Shown one piece after another: positions 18,198 to 26,519 of a DNA stretch of 64,000 bases (the first letter of the stretch is position 1; each line of letters opens with the position of its first letter). This stretch comes from Streptomyces sp. NBC_00414. GTDB lineage: Bacteria > Actinomycetota > Actinomycetes > Streptomycetales > Streptomycetaceae. The stretch covers positions 2,914,001 through 2,978,000 of the forward strand of contig NZ_CP107935.1 in assembly GCF_036038375.1 (NCBI RefSeq). The letters are read 5' to 3'. A model generated the notes under the pieces. It worked only from the letters and a program-made list of their open reading frames with translations. It did not search any database and had not been told where the DNA came from. A program made the position numbers and the translations under genes.

Positions 18198-18496
18198 CTA
18201 GGACGGCCCTTCGGGCGCTGTGCTCCACCAGTCGGCGATACTCCTCCGGGGAGCGGCGGTGCTGTTCTTCGCGAGCGATCTACCGAGCAGGACGTCGCGA
18301 TTGATGTATAGGGCGACGGCGGCAAAGACCAGCACGATCTCCCAGGCCCGGCTGACGACCGCTGGCCACTGGATCCCATCTCGCGCCATACCGATACTTG
18401 CACCCCTTCCGTCAAATCCACCGGCAAAGCCAGCCACGGCGCCGGGTCGTCCTCTGGCTCCGGCGGCGCGGTGGCCTCGAGGTGGGCGTCAGTCAC
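18198..18496 (-). pseudogene. Possible frameshifted small membrane protein
   Basis: A frame from 18496 starts MTDAHLEATAPPEPEDDPAP and soon loses sense. A second frame between about 18400 and 18198 contains a good transmembrane helix (IVLVFAAVALYI) and a basic tail. Together they look like one short membrane protein with a frameshift near 18400. The start overlaps the end of the gene at 18489. Weak evidence. Confidence 0.3.
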
Positions 18497-19718
18497 TCGT
18501 GTGTGTGAGGAGGTTCCAGGGCTCCCATGTGCACAGTCGCCATTCTCCCGGCCACGGATCCGGCTTGGGAAAAGCCTGGGTGTCTTCGCGAATCCATCGG
18601 AGGGTCACGGTGGCCGGCAGTCCACCGTCGCGCTGAAGACGGGCCGTAACGGTGCATGCGGCGGCCATATCGTGTTCTACGGCAAGGATGTCGAAGGCTG
18701 TCAGGGGGTAGCGTTCATAGGCACGGCGGATCACGCTGCGCACGGCCTTGCCGTGCTTGGCGTGCGCGTCCTGGGTGATGAGATCGCTGATGGCCCCGTA
18801 GTTTCGCTGCACCCACCATGTGAGCAGGCGCTCCGAGCCCTGCCGGGCGGGGTGGTTGTTGAAGGCATCGCTGCCGGGCAGGTGCTCACGAGGTGTCCAC
18901 TGCTCGTTGATGCGGTTGATCTTGCCCTGCTCCACGGCAAAGCCGACGAAGTCCTTGGCCTTGGCCGCCAGTGCTTTCCAGGTCAAGGGCGGAGCGGCCT
19001 CGTGCTGCTGTTCCTTGTGCCGGGCGAAGGCCCAGTCCGTGACAGCGAACAACCGGTTCCAGGCTTTGGTCGCCACGATGACGTTGTCGTAGTTGAGGAT
19101 GCTGCCGTGCACGATGCCGTTGCGGTAAAGCTCGTAGACGGGCTCTTCCTGCGTGGCGGTACGTCCTTTAAGGAAGGTTTTATGGGCGTGGGCAAGGCCG
19201 CGGTGGTGGCCTACGACGCTGTCCCAGGCATGCACTTCCTCCGACTGCCGGGCGTGCAGGCCCCGGCGTACGGTCTCGAACTCGTTGACGAAGCCGTCCA
19301 TGACGCTCAGCAAGACATGAACGCAGGCGTAGTAACGGCCCGCGGTGTAGTCCTCCCTCGCCTTCTCCACCAGCGGAAGTCTGCGGCGCATCGCAGGCAA
19401 CTTCCGCAGCGAGAGCAGCATGGCGGTCATCTGCTCGCTGTCGCGATAGTGGTCGATGAGCATGGTCTCGGCCCGATCGGCATCCTGAGCTGCCTCGGCC
19501 AGAATGGTCTCGACCGCCGTCAGCGACAAACGGTCATGGAAGATCCAGTGCTTGTCACTGAGCAGGTTGTAAAAGGCTTCGACCAGAGCCGCAAGCTCCT
19601 CCATCTGCTGTTTGATCGCTTTGGTCTCCGACCTCTGCGACGGAACCATGCGCAGGAGCAGCAGGGCCTGTTCCGCTTGCCGGAACGAAGGAAGGTCACG
19701 AGCCGATTGGTAGGACAC
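18489..19718 (-). CDS. Hypothetical protein, helical, unknown family
   Basis: 409 residues if started at GTG 19718. A TACTAT box lies 8 bases upstream, which would fit a leaderless transcript; ATG 19649 is an alternative and the longer frame to 19925 is not supported. The protein is soluble and helix-rich. YYACVHVLLSVMDGFVNEFE and ELYRNGIVHGSILNYDN resemble HEPN-type regions (polar residues plus RNxxxH, seen here as RNGIVH), found in many RNase toxins of phage defence. The HEPN reading is an inference from that single motif. It lies in a strip of accessory genes with the 352-residue unknown protein downstream. Confidence 0.6.
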   Translation of the reverse strand: MSYQSARDLPSFRQAEQALLLLRMVPSQRSETKAIKQQMEELAALVEAFYNLLSDKHWIFHDRLSLTAVETILAEAAQDADRAETMLIDHYRDSEQMTAMLLSLRKLPAMRRRLPLVEKAREDYTAGRYYACVHVLLSVMDGFVNEFETVRRGLHARQSEEVHAWDSVVGHHRGLAHAHKTFLKGRTATQEEPVYELYRNGIVHGSILNYDNVIVATKAWNRLFAVTDWAFARHKEQQHEAAPPLTWKALAAKAKDFVGFAVEQGKINRINEQWTPREHLPGSDAFNNHPARQGSERLLTWWVQRNYGAISDLITQDAHAKHGKAVRSVIRRAYERYPLTAFDILAVEHDMAAACTVTARLQRDGGLPATVTLRWIREDTQAFPKPDPWPGEWRLCTWEPWNLLTHTSD

Positions 19719-19953
19719 GCAGCGATAGTAGGGAAGAGCACTGACATTGTCCCAAAGATTTTTCCTTAGACGGGCAGGTTCCCAACAACCAAGGCAGCCA
19801 CCTAGGCTGGACTGTCCCCTTTTCGTGTGTGGTCCATCTACCCGCTCCAGACCTCTCGCAGGACACGGGCAGGGCGCATCATGACGGGACGCGGAAACCG
19901 CGAGTGAGCAGGAATGGCTGCGCACCCAGTCACCTCTTGCGTAGGCGTCGGTC

Positions 19954-20496
19954 TCAGGTAGCTCTCCGCAGCCAGGTGCCGTCGACCATCGCGGGGCGGT
20001 GCCAGATGAAGACGCAGCTCTGCAGGCTGGCGAGTGACGGCCGGCGCAGCACGGAGCGGATCCGCTCTGATCCCACTAGGACGACGGGCATCCGGCACTC
20101 GCGCTCCTGGAACAGGCTCCACAAGCCGTAGACGTACTGCAGGGCCTCGGTCCGCAGCAGATGCGTATCACGTACGACCACCACCGGCGCAGAGCGCCGT
20201 GCGAGTTCGTCCTCGACAGCCCGTTGCGCGTCGGCCAGGCGTCGCGGCCGGACACCGAGGTGCAGAGCGGCGTGGAACGCGTCCAGGAGCGCCGCGAGGT
20301 TGCCCGGCGCGGCGGTCGTGACCACGACGGGTACGGCCCTGTCGCAGCGACTGAGAGCGGCCTCCACCACAGCCTCACCTTGGACGTCCTCCGGCGCGAT
20401 GATGCACAGCAGCGCACGGGTCTCAAGGATGTGGCCAAGGTTGTCGGCAAGTGCGGAGAACGCTTCGTCGGACACGGCCGTGGCGACCTCGCCCAT
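19954..20496 (-). CDS. AAA-like ATPase with degenerate P-loop
   Basis: About 180 residues from ATG 20496 (the frame extends to 20577). It resembles small TniB/AAA-type ATPases: a Walker B-like strand PVVVVRDTHLLRTEALQYVY and a sensor strand RMPVVLVGSERIR. Where the P-loop should be, the sequence reads LCIIAPEDVQGEAVVEAAL, with no GKT/S. Such ATPases usually pair with transposases or partner proteins, but none is adjacent. It may be an inactive remnant or a binding protein. Confidence in coding is moderate, in function low. Confidence 0.5.
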   Translation of the reverse strand: MGEVATAVSDEAFSALADNLGHILETRALLCIIAPEDVQGEAVVEAALSRCDRAVPVVVTTAAPGNLAALLDAFHAALHLGVRPRRLADAQRAVEDELARRSAPVVVVRDTHLLRTEALQYVYGLWSLFQERECRMPVVLVGSERIRSVLRRPSLASLQSCVFIWHRPAMVDGTWLRRAT

Positions 20497-20624
20497 GGCC
20501 CCTCCTCTGGAGTTGCGTACGGGACGCCACCAGTCGAGCACGTTCGCGGACAGCTGCGGAGACATCGGCGTCATCACGGCGCAGATTGACCGGGCATGTT
20601 CAGGATGTGAGCGGCTGTGCCGGA

Positions 20625-20888
20625 TCAGCCAGCTTCGGGACCCGGGTGACGGTTGCCGCGGCAGTCGTAGACCGCGAGTGACAGTTCTTTCATCGCGGCC
20701 CGGGCGCGTTCGGCGTCCAGGCCGTCGTCAAGGGCCTCCAATGCAGCGGCCGCCGACACCCGAACGGGACGAGGCAGGCCGTCATTGGTGGAGAGCCGGT
20801 ACGCGACGGTGCGACGGGCGTCCTGTTCCTCATCGCTCGCCCCGTCAGAGGTCAGCGGGAAGACCGCGGCTCGTACATCGCGATGCTC
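20625..20888 (-). pseudogene. Remnant of conserved hypothetical gene
   Basis: A minus frame ending at TGA 20625-20627 reads HRDVRAAVFPLTSDGASDEE ... ARAAMKELSLAVYDCRGNRH. This is a compact helical protein type that I associate with Streptomyces accessory regions. No start codon is present in frame, and a plausible N-terminal piece (DTVLLSIAMYEP) lies in another frame just upstream, so the gene is frameshifted or truncated. Confidence 0.45.
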
Positions 20889-20983
20889 AACAGGACGGTG
20901 TCGGCGATCCCTTCCGCATAGCCGTCACCGTTGACGGCCTGGACGACGATCCCCGCGGGCCGGGAGCGGACAAGCATTCCGAA

Positions 20984-21222
20984 TCACGCGCCCACGCTAG
21001 TGGTAGTCGCGCCTACCACGGCGCCCACCCAGCCGTCCATGACGAACCCGAAGCAGGCTCCGCTACTCACCGCGCATACCAACAACGCGACGGTCATCGC
21101 GTACAGGGCCCATCGAAGACAAAGGGTGGAGAGCAACAGGTCCGACTGGCGCTTGTCTCCGTGGTCAGCAGTTCGGTTGCGAAGTCCGGCCCGGATGCAG
21201 GCGGGATGAGCTGAGTGGTCAT
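20984..21222 (-). pseudogene. Frameshifted small membrane protein
   Basis: ATG 21222 opens MTTQLIPPASGPDFATELLT. The frame is then lost near 21140. The continuation in another frame (LLLSTLCLRWALYAMTVALL ... GFVMDGWVGAVVGATTTSVG) supplies two transmembrane helices. Combined, they give one small membrane protein broken by a frameshift. Confidence 0.6.
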
Positions 21223-21545
21223 GAGAGGACCGTAAAAACGGGCAGTGACAAGGAGTCCTGCGTCTGGAGTAACCCGATTCACCCTCTGGGCGACCTCTCA
21301 CCCGATCGGACCTACTCCCCCATACGCTGCTGGACCGCCCCCCCCAACCGCGAGATCTCTGCCGACTTCCGAGCGGGCGCGACCCGGCACACGGTGGTGA
21401 CCGTGAGAATTTCCTCCTGGCCGCTGCTGTGCACGGCGCCTCTCCGACCGCCCAAGCCGGAGAGCCGGTGCACGACCATCGGCGCGCTGGTCACGCCTCC
21501 CGGCGTACCCCGGGCCGGTTTCATGGGCGAGTCGGCCTGGGGGCG
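21223..21545. other. Intergenic strip without convincing genes
   Basis: About 320 bases with a weak minus frame (21312-21524) lacking a ribosome site and known similarity. I see nothing else. Confidence 0.4.
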
Positions 21546-21806
21546 TCAGGGAGAGTCGCCGGACCAGTCCCAACGGTTCCGCTCGCCGGGACGAGGGTTG
21601 CACAGGGCCCAGCCGCCGGCGTCGAACTGCCCGAGCTCGGTCATCAACGCGACGCCGGTCTGGATCTCGTCCGCTGTCCAGTTGGTGATGTCGAGCAGCA
21701 GGCCGTCCAGCGGGCCGCCGACCAGTTCGGCGTAGTCCTGGTTGGGCAGCGGGCCCGGGTGGTCGTAGACCTGGCCGCGCAGCAGCTGCTCGTCATCACG
21801 GTCCAT
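21546..21806 (-). CDS. Conserved hypothetical protein
   Basis: 86 residues from ATG 21806. The block VYDHPGPLPNQDYAELVGGP followed by LDGLLLDITNW is shared by a family of short soluble Streptomyces proteins usually found in accessory DNA; function unknown. The ending RNRWDWSGDSP is also typical, so the gene appears intact. It lies just downstream of the Shedu gene on the same strand. Confidence 0.65.
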   Translation of the reverse strand: MDRDDEQLLRGQVYDHPGPLPNQDYAELVGGPLDGLLLDITNWTADEIQTGVALMTELGQFDAGGWALCNPRPGERNRWDWSGDSP

Positions 21807-21900
21807 CCGTTCAGCCTGGCAGCCGCCGCTGACAGCCCGGGTCACGCGAGGCCGCAGGCCGTCGTCTCACACAGGCCGCCCAGATCGGCAGATGGGCGGC

Positions 21901-23970
21901 CTAGCGATCTTCGACGATGAAGCACGCTCGCTGGTAGAGCTCGTCGAACGTGATGATCTCGACGTCCTGGATCGAGGTCCGGTAGAGCTCGAAGGAGTTG
22001 ATCTTCTCCGGGTTCACGGCGTCGTTGTGAGTGAACTCGCGCAGACTGCCGATCACCACGACCTGCCGGGGCCGGGTAGTGGACATTTCGACGCCGGTCG
22101 GGGTGCCGTCGTCGTCGTAGATGCGGGTGAGGAACTCGCGGGAGATGAGCTGCTGGGCCTTGCTGGCGGTCTTCTGCACCTGCGCCACGCCGCCGCCCAG
22201 TTCTTTCGATGCCTGGTATACGCCCGCACGGTACGGGGTCTTGGCGAGCAGCTCCGTGTCGTGGGCCTTGATTTCACAGAAGAGCATGCTGCTGATCAGG
22301 CCCTTGGACCGCATGATGGCGTCGATGCGTTTCCCGGCTCCGCCGAAGATGTTCGCACCGGTGGTGATGCGTTCCAGCTTGCCGTCGTCGATGGATTCGC
22401 AGGCGATGAGGTTCAGTCCGTAGCCGAAGATCCACTGGTTCGCCTCGAAGAAGGCCTGCCAGACCGCTTCCGTCCCGCGCGTCGTTGCCCGGCTCTCCTC
22501 CTGCTGGAAGTAGTCCGGATCGGTGAGCAGCCGATCGAACCTCTGGAGCTGTTCCTTACGGTTGCTGATCAGCCGGATGTCCTCCTCTGTCAGGCCGCCA
22601 CCGATGGCTGTCCTGACCGCACCAAGCACCGTCGTCCGGTCCTGGCCCGTCAGCAGATGGGCCAGTTGGGCCTCGTCTGCGGCCACGAGCTGGAGGGAGT
22701 CGCCGGGTGTGCTCAGGCCGGTGCAGCCCTGGAGGAAGTTGATGACTTTCCAGAAGTTCTCGTGGACGTCCCCGGTGTCGACAAGTGCCTTGACGGCCCG
22801 GGTGGTCCCGGTGTCGGGCACCGTATGCGTGGCGGGGACTTCTCCGGCCTTCTTCTTGTCCTTCTTCCAGAGCTTGATCCTCGGTGTGAAGGTGTCGCCC
22901 TTCTTGATGATGGTGACGTTGCACAGCGTGGCCACCCGGGGCCGGTCGTCGAGGACGAAGTCGGTGATCATCCGGCGTGCGCGGGTGTCGTAGAGGTAGT
23001 GGAACCCGGTGTTGTCCTGCGAGCCGCGGATCTCCAGATCGGTGAAGTCCCCGCAGGTGACGTCGAACGCGGTAGTGGTGAAAAGGAGGCGGAGACCGCG
23101 AACGAGGGGGGTAGCGGGGGCCACAGCCTCAGTCCGCCAGTCCGGCGCGATGTTGGGCAGCGGCCGGGTATCGCCTTCGACCACGAGGCCCTGAACGTCG
23201 ATGCGTCCGAGCTGGCCGAACAGAGGCCCCAGTGTCCGCCAGATCGCCTCCTTGACCTCCGGCGTGCAGGTGGGCTGGAGCTCGCGCTCCACGGTCAGGA
23301 CCGCCTCGTAGGTGGCCTCCGTCCAACCGTCACCAGGTATGGGGTTAAAGAAGCCACCATCACGGCGCAGGGTCAGGACAGCCGTGCGCAGCACATCACG
23401 TGCGGACTCCTCACCGGCGCAGTCCAGGAGGCTGTACGTCTGCCCCAGGACCAAATCGAGCTTGCCCGTGTCGTCGTCGTTCAGCGGCAGCGGGACCAGC
23501 GGTCCCGTGGGCGGAACCCGGACCGGCGTGTAGATGGGGCGGCCGGAGAGAAAGCCGTGGGGACGCAGACCCCATCCGTCCGGTGCCAACAGCCGGTTCA
23601 GCTCCTCAACCTGCTTCATCGCCTCCTCGACGCCAGCGGCGACCTCGGGATGGACCGTTCGCGCCAGGAAGGCGAGCAGCACCACGTCCGGCCCGTCGGA
23701 GAGCTCCAACCGGGGGTCTTCGAAGATCCAGTCATCGTCCAGGTCGCTGTTGGTGATCCGGTGCTGCTCGATGTAAGCACGGACAGTCGGGGGCCGGCTG
23801 TCCTCGGACGGAAGGCGGTCCAGGTCGTAGAGGCCCTCCAGGAACGTGACCTCGTCCAGCCTCCCCCACCAGGGACTCGGTATCCCGCGCAGGTATTCGA
23901 AGATTTCGTACCGCGTCACCGCTGTGATCGATGGCTGCGGATGTGCCGGGGCGGGGTCACTGGACGTCAT
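21901..23970 (-). CDS. sduA: Shedu-type defence nuclease (DUF4263) with N-terminal AbiJ-like domain
   Basis: 689 residues from ATG 23970. The N-terminal 100 residues (ITAVTRYEIFEYLRGIPSPW ... EVTFLEGLYDLDRLPS) match the AbiJ N-terminal domain 3 type found on many defence proteins. A long middle region of unknown fold follows. Residues about 500-650 carry the Shedu nuclease domain: WQAFFEANQWIFGYGLNLI, KRIDAIMRSKGLISSMLFC, EIKAHDTELL, and YRAGVYQASKELGGGVAQV with QK after it. This is the PD-(D/E)xK-like core (the D..EIK residues). Shedu proteins protect against phage as single-gene systems. It is preceded and followed by accessory genes on the same strand. The gene symbol follows the family name. 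Confidence 0.85.
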   Translation of the reverse strand: MTSSDPAPAHPQPSITAVTRYEIFEYLRGIPSPWWGRLDEVTFLEGLYDLDRLPSEDSRPPTVRAYIEQHRITNSDLDDDWIFEDPRLELSDGPDVVLLAFLARTVHPEVAAGVEEAMKQVEELNRLLAPDGWGLRPHGFLSGRPIYTPVRVPPTGPLVPLPLNDDDTGKLDLVLGQTYSLLDCAGEESARDVLRTAVLTLRRDGGFFNPIPGDGWTEATYEAVLTVERELQPTCTPEVKEAIWRTLGPLFGQLGRIDVQGLVVEGDTRPLPNIAPDWRTEAVAPATPLVRGLRLLFTTTAFDVTCGDFTDLEIRGSQDNTGFHYLYDTRARRMITDFVLDDRPRVATLCNVTIIKKGDTFTPRIKLWKKDKKKAGEVPATHTVPDTGTTRAVKALVDTGDVHENFWKVINFLQGCTGLSTPGDSLQLVAADEAQLAHLLTGQDRTTVLGAVRTAIGGGLTEEDIRLISNRKEQLQRFDRLLTDPDYFQQEESRATTRGTEAVWQAFFEANQWIFGYGLNLIACESIDDGKLERITTGANIFGGAGKRIDAIMRSKGLISSMLFCEIKAHDTELLAKTPYRAGVYQASKELGGGVAQVQKTASKAQQLISREFLTRIYDDDGTPTGVEMSTTRPRQVVVIGSLREFTHNDAVNPEKINSFELYRTSIQDVEIITFDELYQRACFIVEDR

Positions 23971-24090
23971 GTGTCCCAGGATGAAGGCCAGGACGGCCAA
24001 TTACCGGCCGATCGAAGATCTCTTCCCCGCTGAACTCGCGGGCGGAACAACTGCATCAGGGCGATATGCCGCCCGCCGCGCCCCCGCCGC

Positions 24091-24260
24091 TCAGGAGTCG
24101 GCGAGGGGGCGGCGTTGCTGATCCTCGCGGGCCAACTGTTCGGCGAGAACGTCACGGTCGACGTACGGGCCGATAGCCGAGCACCATGCGCTGGAGTTCG
24201 TCGGGTGCGAGGGCTTCGACCTGCCAGAGGGCGCCGGCAGCCCGGAGCACTCCGCCTGCA
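24091..24260 (-). pseudogene. C-terminal remnant of TOPRIM-like gene
   Basis: The minus strand encodes LWQVEALAPDELQRMVL, then after a frameshift IGPYVDRDVLAEQLAREDQQ and a stop at 24091-24093. The first part matches the C-terminus of the gene at 26520-27293 (WEVEAIEPDELQRLVLAAVTPYIDR). About 80 bases align well (24157-24235 with 26598-26677). It is therefore a decayed second copy in the same orientation. Confidence 0.65.
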
Positions 24261-24314
24261 TCGACTCCTGGGCGCAGCATATGGGCGCCGCCATAAGCTG
24301 ACGCCGGGAACCGC

Positions 24315-24345
24315 GGAGGGCCCGGCAGGATCTGCCGGGCCCTCC
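24315..24345. terminator. Perfect hairpin terminator
   Basis: A 14-bp perfect stem GGAGGGCCCGGCAG with its complement and a 3-base loop, located 12 bases past the DUF4238 stop (minus strand). Its symmetry allows action in both directions. Confidence 0.85.
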
Positions 24346-24356
24346 ACTGTTTGGTC

Positions 24357-25358
24357 TCAGCGACGGGTTGTGTACATGTGCAGGATGTCCTGGCCCATGG
24401 GCGCTAGCGTGCCGTCCGGGTTCTCCCGGAAACCGGGGGCCGTGTTGAAACGCAGTGTGGGCCCGCGCATGCTCAGCTGGACCCTGTCGAGTGCGGCGTG
24501 CCGGTCCGGGTGACCGACGACGACCTGTTCGCAGGTGTCCGCGAGGTCCTGGTTACAGCTGATCGCTCGGCTGATTTTGACTTCTTCGGCGGATGTGCCC
24601 TGGCCGGGGACGAGGACGAACTGGGCGGTGGGGCTGACCGGGAACCTGATCTCGTGAGCCCCCTCCAGGCCGAAGCCTCGGTAGGCGTCCTCCGGAGTTT
24701 CCGGACGCCAGAGGACGAGGGGTGCGTCGGAGGTGAGGAAGATCGGCTTGCGGCTGGTCTCAAGGCGCCAGTGCCGAGCACGGTACTCTGGGATACACAC
24801 CCGAACGGAGCTGAGGGTCACGGTGACCGCTTCGTCGTGGGTGGGGTCGTTGCCGCCGTTCATCGCCCGTGTGCCGTGGTAGTAGTCGAAGGCACCCTGG
24901 GCTTCGGCTACCCGTGGCGGGTGACCGAGATGCTTACGTGTGAGGTACTCGGTCATCAGCGCCAGGTCGACGTTCCGGCCGTCCGCGTAAGCGGTGACGT
25001 TGCGCCCGAAGAGCGGGCCCGTGCGCTTTCGCGGTGTCCTGGCCATCTGCACAGCAAGGTAGAGGCAGAGCAGTTCGCGGTCGTCGGTCCCGGCGGCCGG
25101 TGGCATCCCCGTCTCGTCTATCCGGCGCAGGGCCGCGAGTGCCTGCCCTTCCAGGCCGCTGAGCTCGTGCTCAATGATCGTGGAAGGCATGCCGTTCTCG
25201 TCCGTGATTGTGTAGAAACCGGTCTCGGCAGCGACGTTCTTGACGTTGGCGAGGTGCGTCTTCGGAGGGCACCGGCGCCTCACTCTGACCATGCCACCTC
25301 GCCCGAATCGTGCCAGATAGCTCTGCGGCACGTAGTGGTGGAGTTTCGGCACAGGCAC
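24357..25358 (-). CDS. DUF4238 domain protein
   Basis: 333 residues, GTG start. It opens with the DUF4238 signature PKLHHYVPQSYLARFGRGG and continues with VKNVAAETGFYTI and a central block containing the ELLCLYLAVQMARTPRKR region typical of the family. DUF4238 proteins are uncharacterised and occur often in phage-defence neighbourhoods. One base separates its start from the stop of the YaaC-like gene upstream, so the two are almost certainly translated together. A terminator follows it. Confidence 0.85.
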   Translation of the reverse strand: MPVPKLHHYVPQSYLARFGRGGMVRVRRRCPPKTHLANVKNVAAETGFYTITDENGMPSTIIEHELSGLEGQALAALRRIDETGMPPAAGTDDRELLCLYLAVQMARTPRKRTGPLFGRNVTAYADGRNVDLALMTEYLTRKHLGHPPRVAEAQGAFDYYHGTRAMNGGNDPTHDEAVTVTLSSVRVCIPEYRARHWRLETSRKPIFLTSDAPLVLWRPETPEDAYRGFGLEGAHEIRFPVSPTAQFVLVPGQGTSAEEVKISRAISCNQDLADTCEQVVVGHPDRHAALDRVQLSMRGPTLRFNTAPGFRENPDGTLAPMGQDILHMYTTRR

Positions 25359-25359
25359 G

Positions 25360-26391
25360 TCAGGTGCTCACCTCGGTGATGGAGTCCGCGATCAAAACGG
25401 GCAAGTGGTTGAAGGCGCGTTCCAGGAGCCGTTCGATCGGGACGGCGTACTTGCTGGAGTCGACGTTGATGAGCGTGTTCCAGACCGCGGGTTCGTAGCG
25501 GGCAAGCATGGACAGCGTGTACAGCACCGCCCACCAGGCCATCAGCGGGTGTAGTTCCCGCTTCATCGAGCCCAGGACGGGCAGGAAGTACCGGCTCCCG
25601 GCGTAGCCGCGGGTCAAGGTCCGCAGGTGGGCCTGCCGTTCGGCCATGGTCGCCATCCCGTCGAACCCCGTGCCCACGCCCTTGGGCATCAACCAGTTCA
25701 TCGCCAGCTGGCCCCCGCCATGGTCGTAACGGACGTAGAACGGAAGCGCCGCCTCTCCCACATTCCTGTAGCTCTCGTGCCGGACGACAGCCGGGTAGGC
25801 GGTCAGAAAGTCGGCCAGCGTCTCACGAGTGCCGGCCTTGACGACCCGATCAGGGATGTTGCACACGAAGACGCTGAGGAGAGAGTGGTCGCCTTCGTTG
25901 ACGCTGCCCTCATCCGTGTACAGCGGGGTGAGCCGGTCCCTGGTGGTGAGCGGGTAGCTGAGGTTCGGGGGCAGCAGGTCCCAGACATCTTCCAGGCTCA
26001 GCGGGTCCTTCTCCCATACCGGTGAGTCGAGGACTTCGCTGACCTTCACGAAACTGCCCTGGGTGCCGGGCGGATCGGTGCGGATCTCGATGTCGGGGAA
26101 GGGCTGGTGGAACCCCGTGGTCTTGATCCCGTGTGTCTTGAGGCGCCAATCCTCGCCGTCGAGGGACCGGGCGGCGGCCGTGATGGCGCGGCCGGCCTGG
26201 CTGAGACCGTAGAAGGCCAGGATCGGGCTCGTGGCCGGGCCCACGACGGCGGCGGCACGAAACAGCTGCTGAGCCTGCTCCAGGGCTGCCGAGTACGTCA
26301 TGCGCCGGGAGCCAGCGTTGGCTTTGGCCGGTGGATTGGAGCGGCTGGCCCGCAGCCGCTCCCACGCCTCATCGGCGTCGAGATCGTTCAT
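25360..26391 (-). CDS. YaaC-like protein
   Basis: 343 residues from ATG 26391. YaaC family features are ILAFYGLSQAGRAITAAARS, LKTHGIKTTGF and, near the end, PLMAWWAVLYTLSMLARYEP with the helical ending ERLLERAFNHLPVLI. The family is uncharacterised but shows HEPN-like helical architecture in the YGLSQAG region. It is the first gene of a two-gene unit with DUF4238. Upstream an AT-rich patch (26460-26520) carries a perfect TTGACA on the minus strand at 26488-26483, a possible -35 element, with only a weak -10. Confidence 0.75.
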   Translation of the reverse strand: MNDLDADEAWERLRASRSNPPAKANAGSRRMTYSAALEQAQQLFRAAAVVGPATSPILAFYGLSQAGRAITAAARSLDGEDWRLKTHGIKTTGFHQPFPDIEIRTDPPGTQGSFVKVSEVLDSPVWEKDPLSLEDVWDLLPPNLSYPLTTRDRLTPLYTDEGSVNEGDHSLLSVFVCNIPDRVVKAGTRETLADFLTAYPAVVRHESYRNVGEAALPFYVRYDHGGGQLAMNWLMPKGVGTGFDGMATMAERQAHLRTLTRGYAGSRYFLPVLGSMKRELHPLMAWWAVLYTLSMLARYEPAVWNTLINVDSSKYAVPIERLLERAFNHLPVLIADSITEVST

Positions 26392-26519
26392 GGCCGGGAC
26401 GCTACCCCCAGTCGAGTTGACGCCGCTGGGTGATTTTCTCCCTCGCGTACACGGCCGCTGATTCAAGCTCATAAGCCGAACTTGTCAATTTTTAATAGTC
26501 CTTTATGGCTTTTCAGAGG

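Noticed and set aside
21312..21524. Minus-strand frame of 70 codons
   Set aside because: No SD, no recognisable motif; kept as intergenic.
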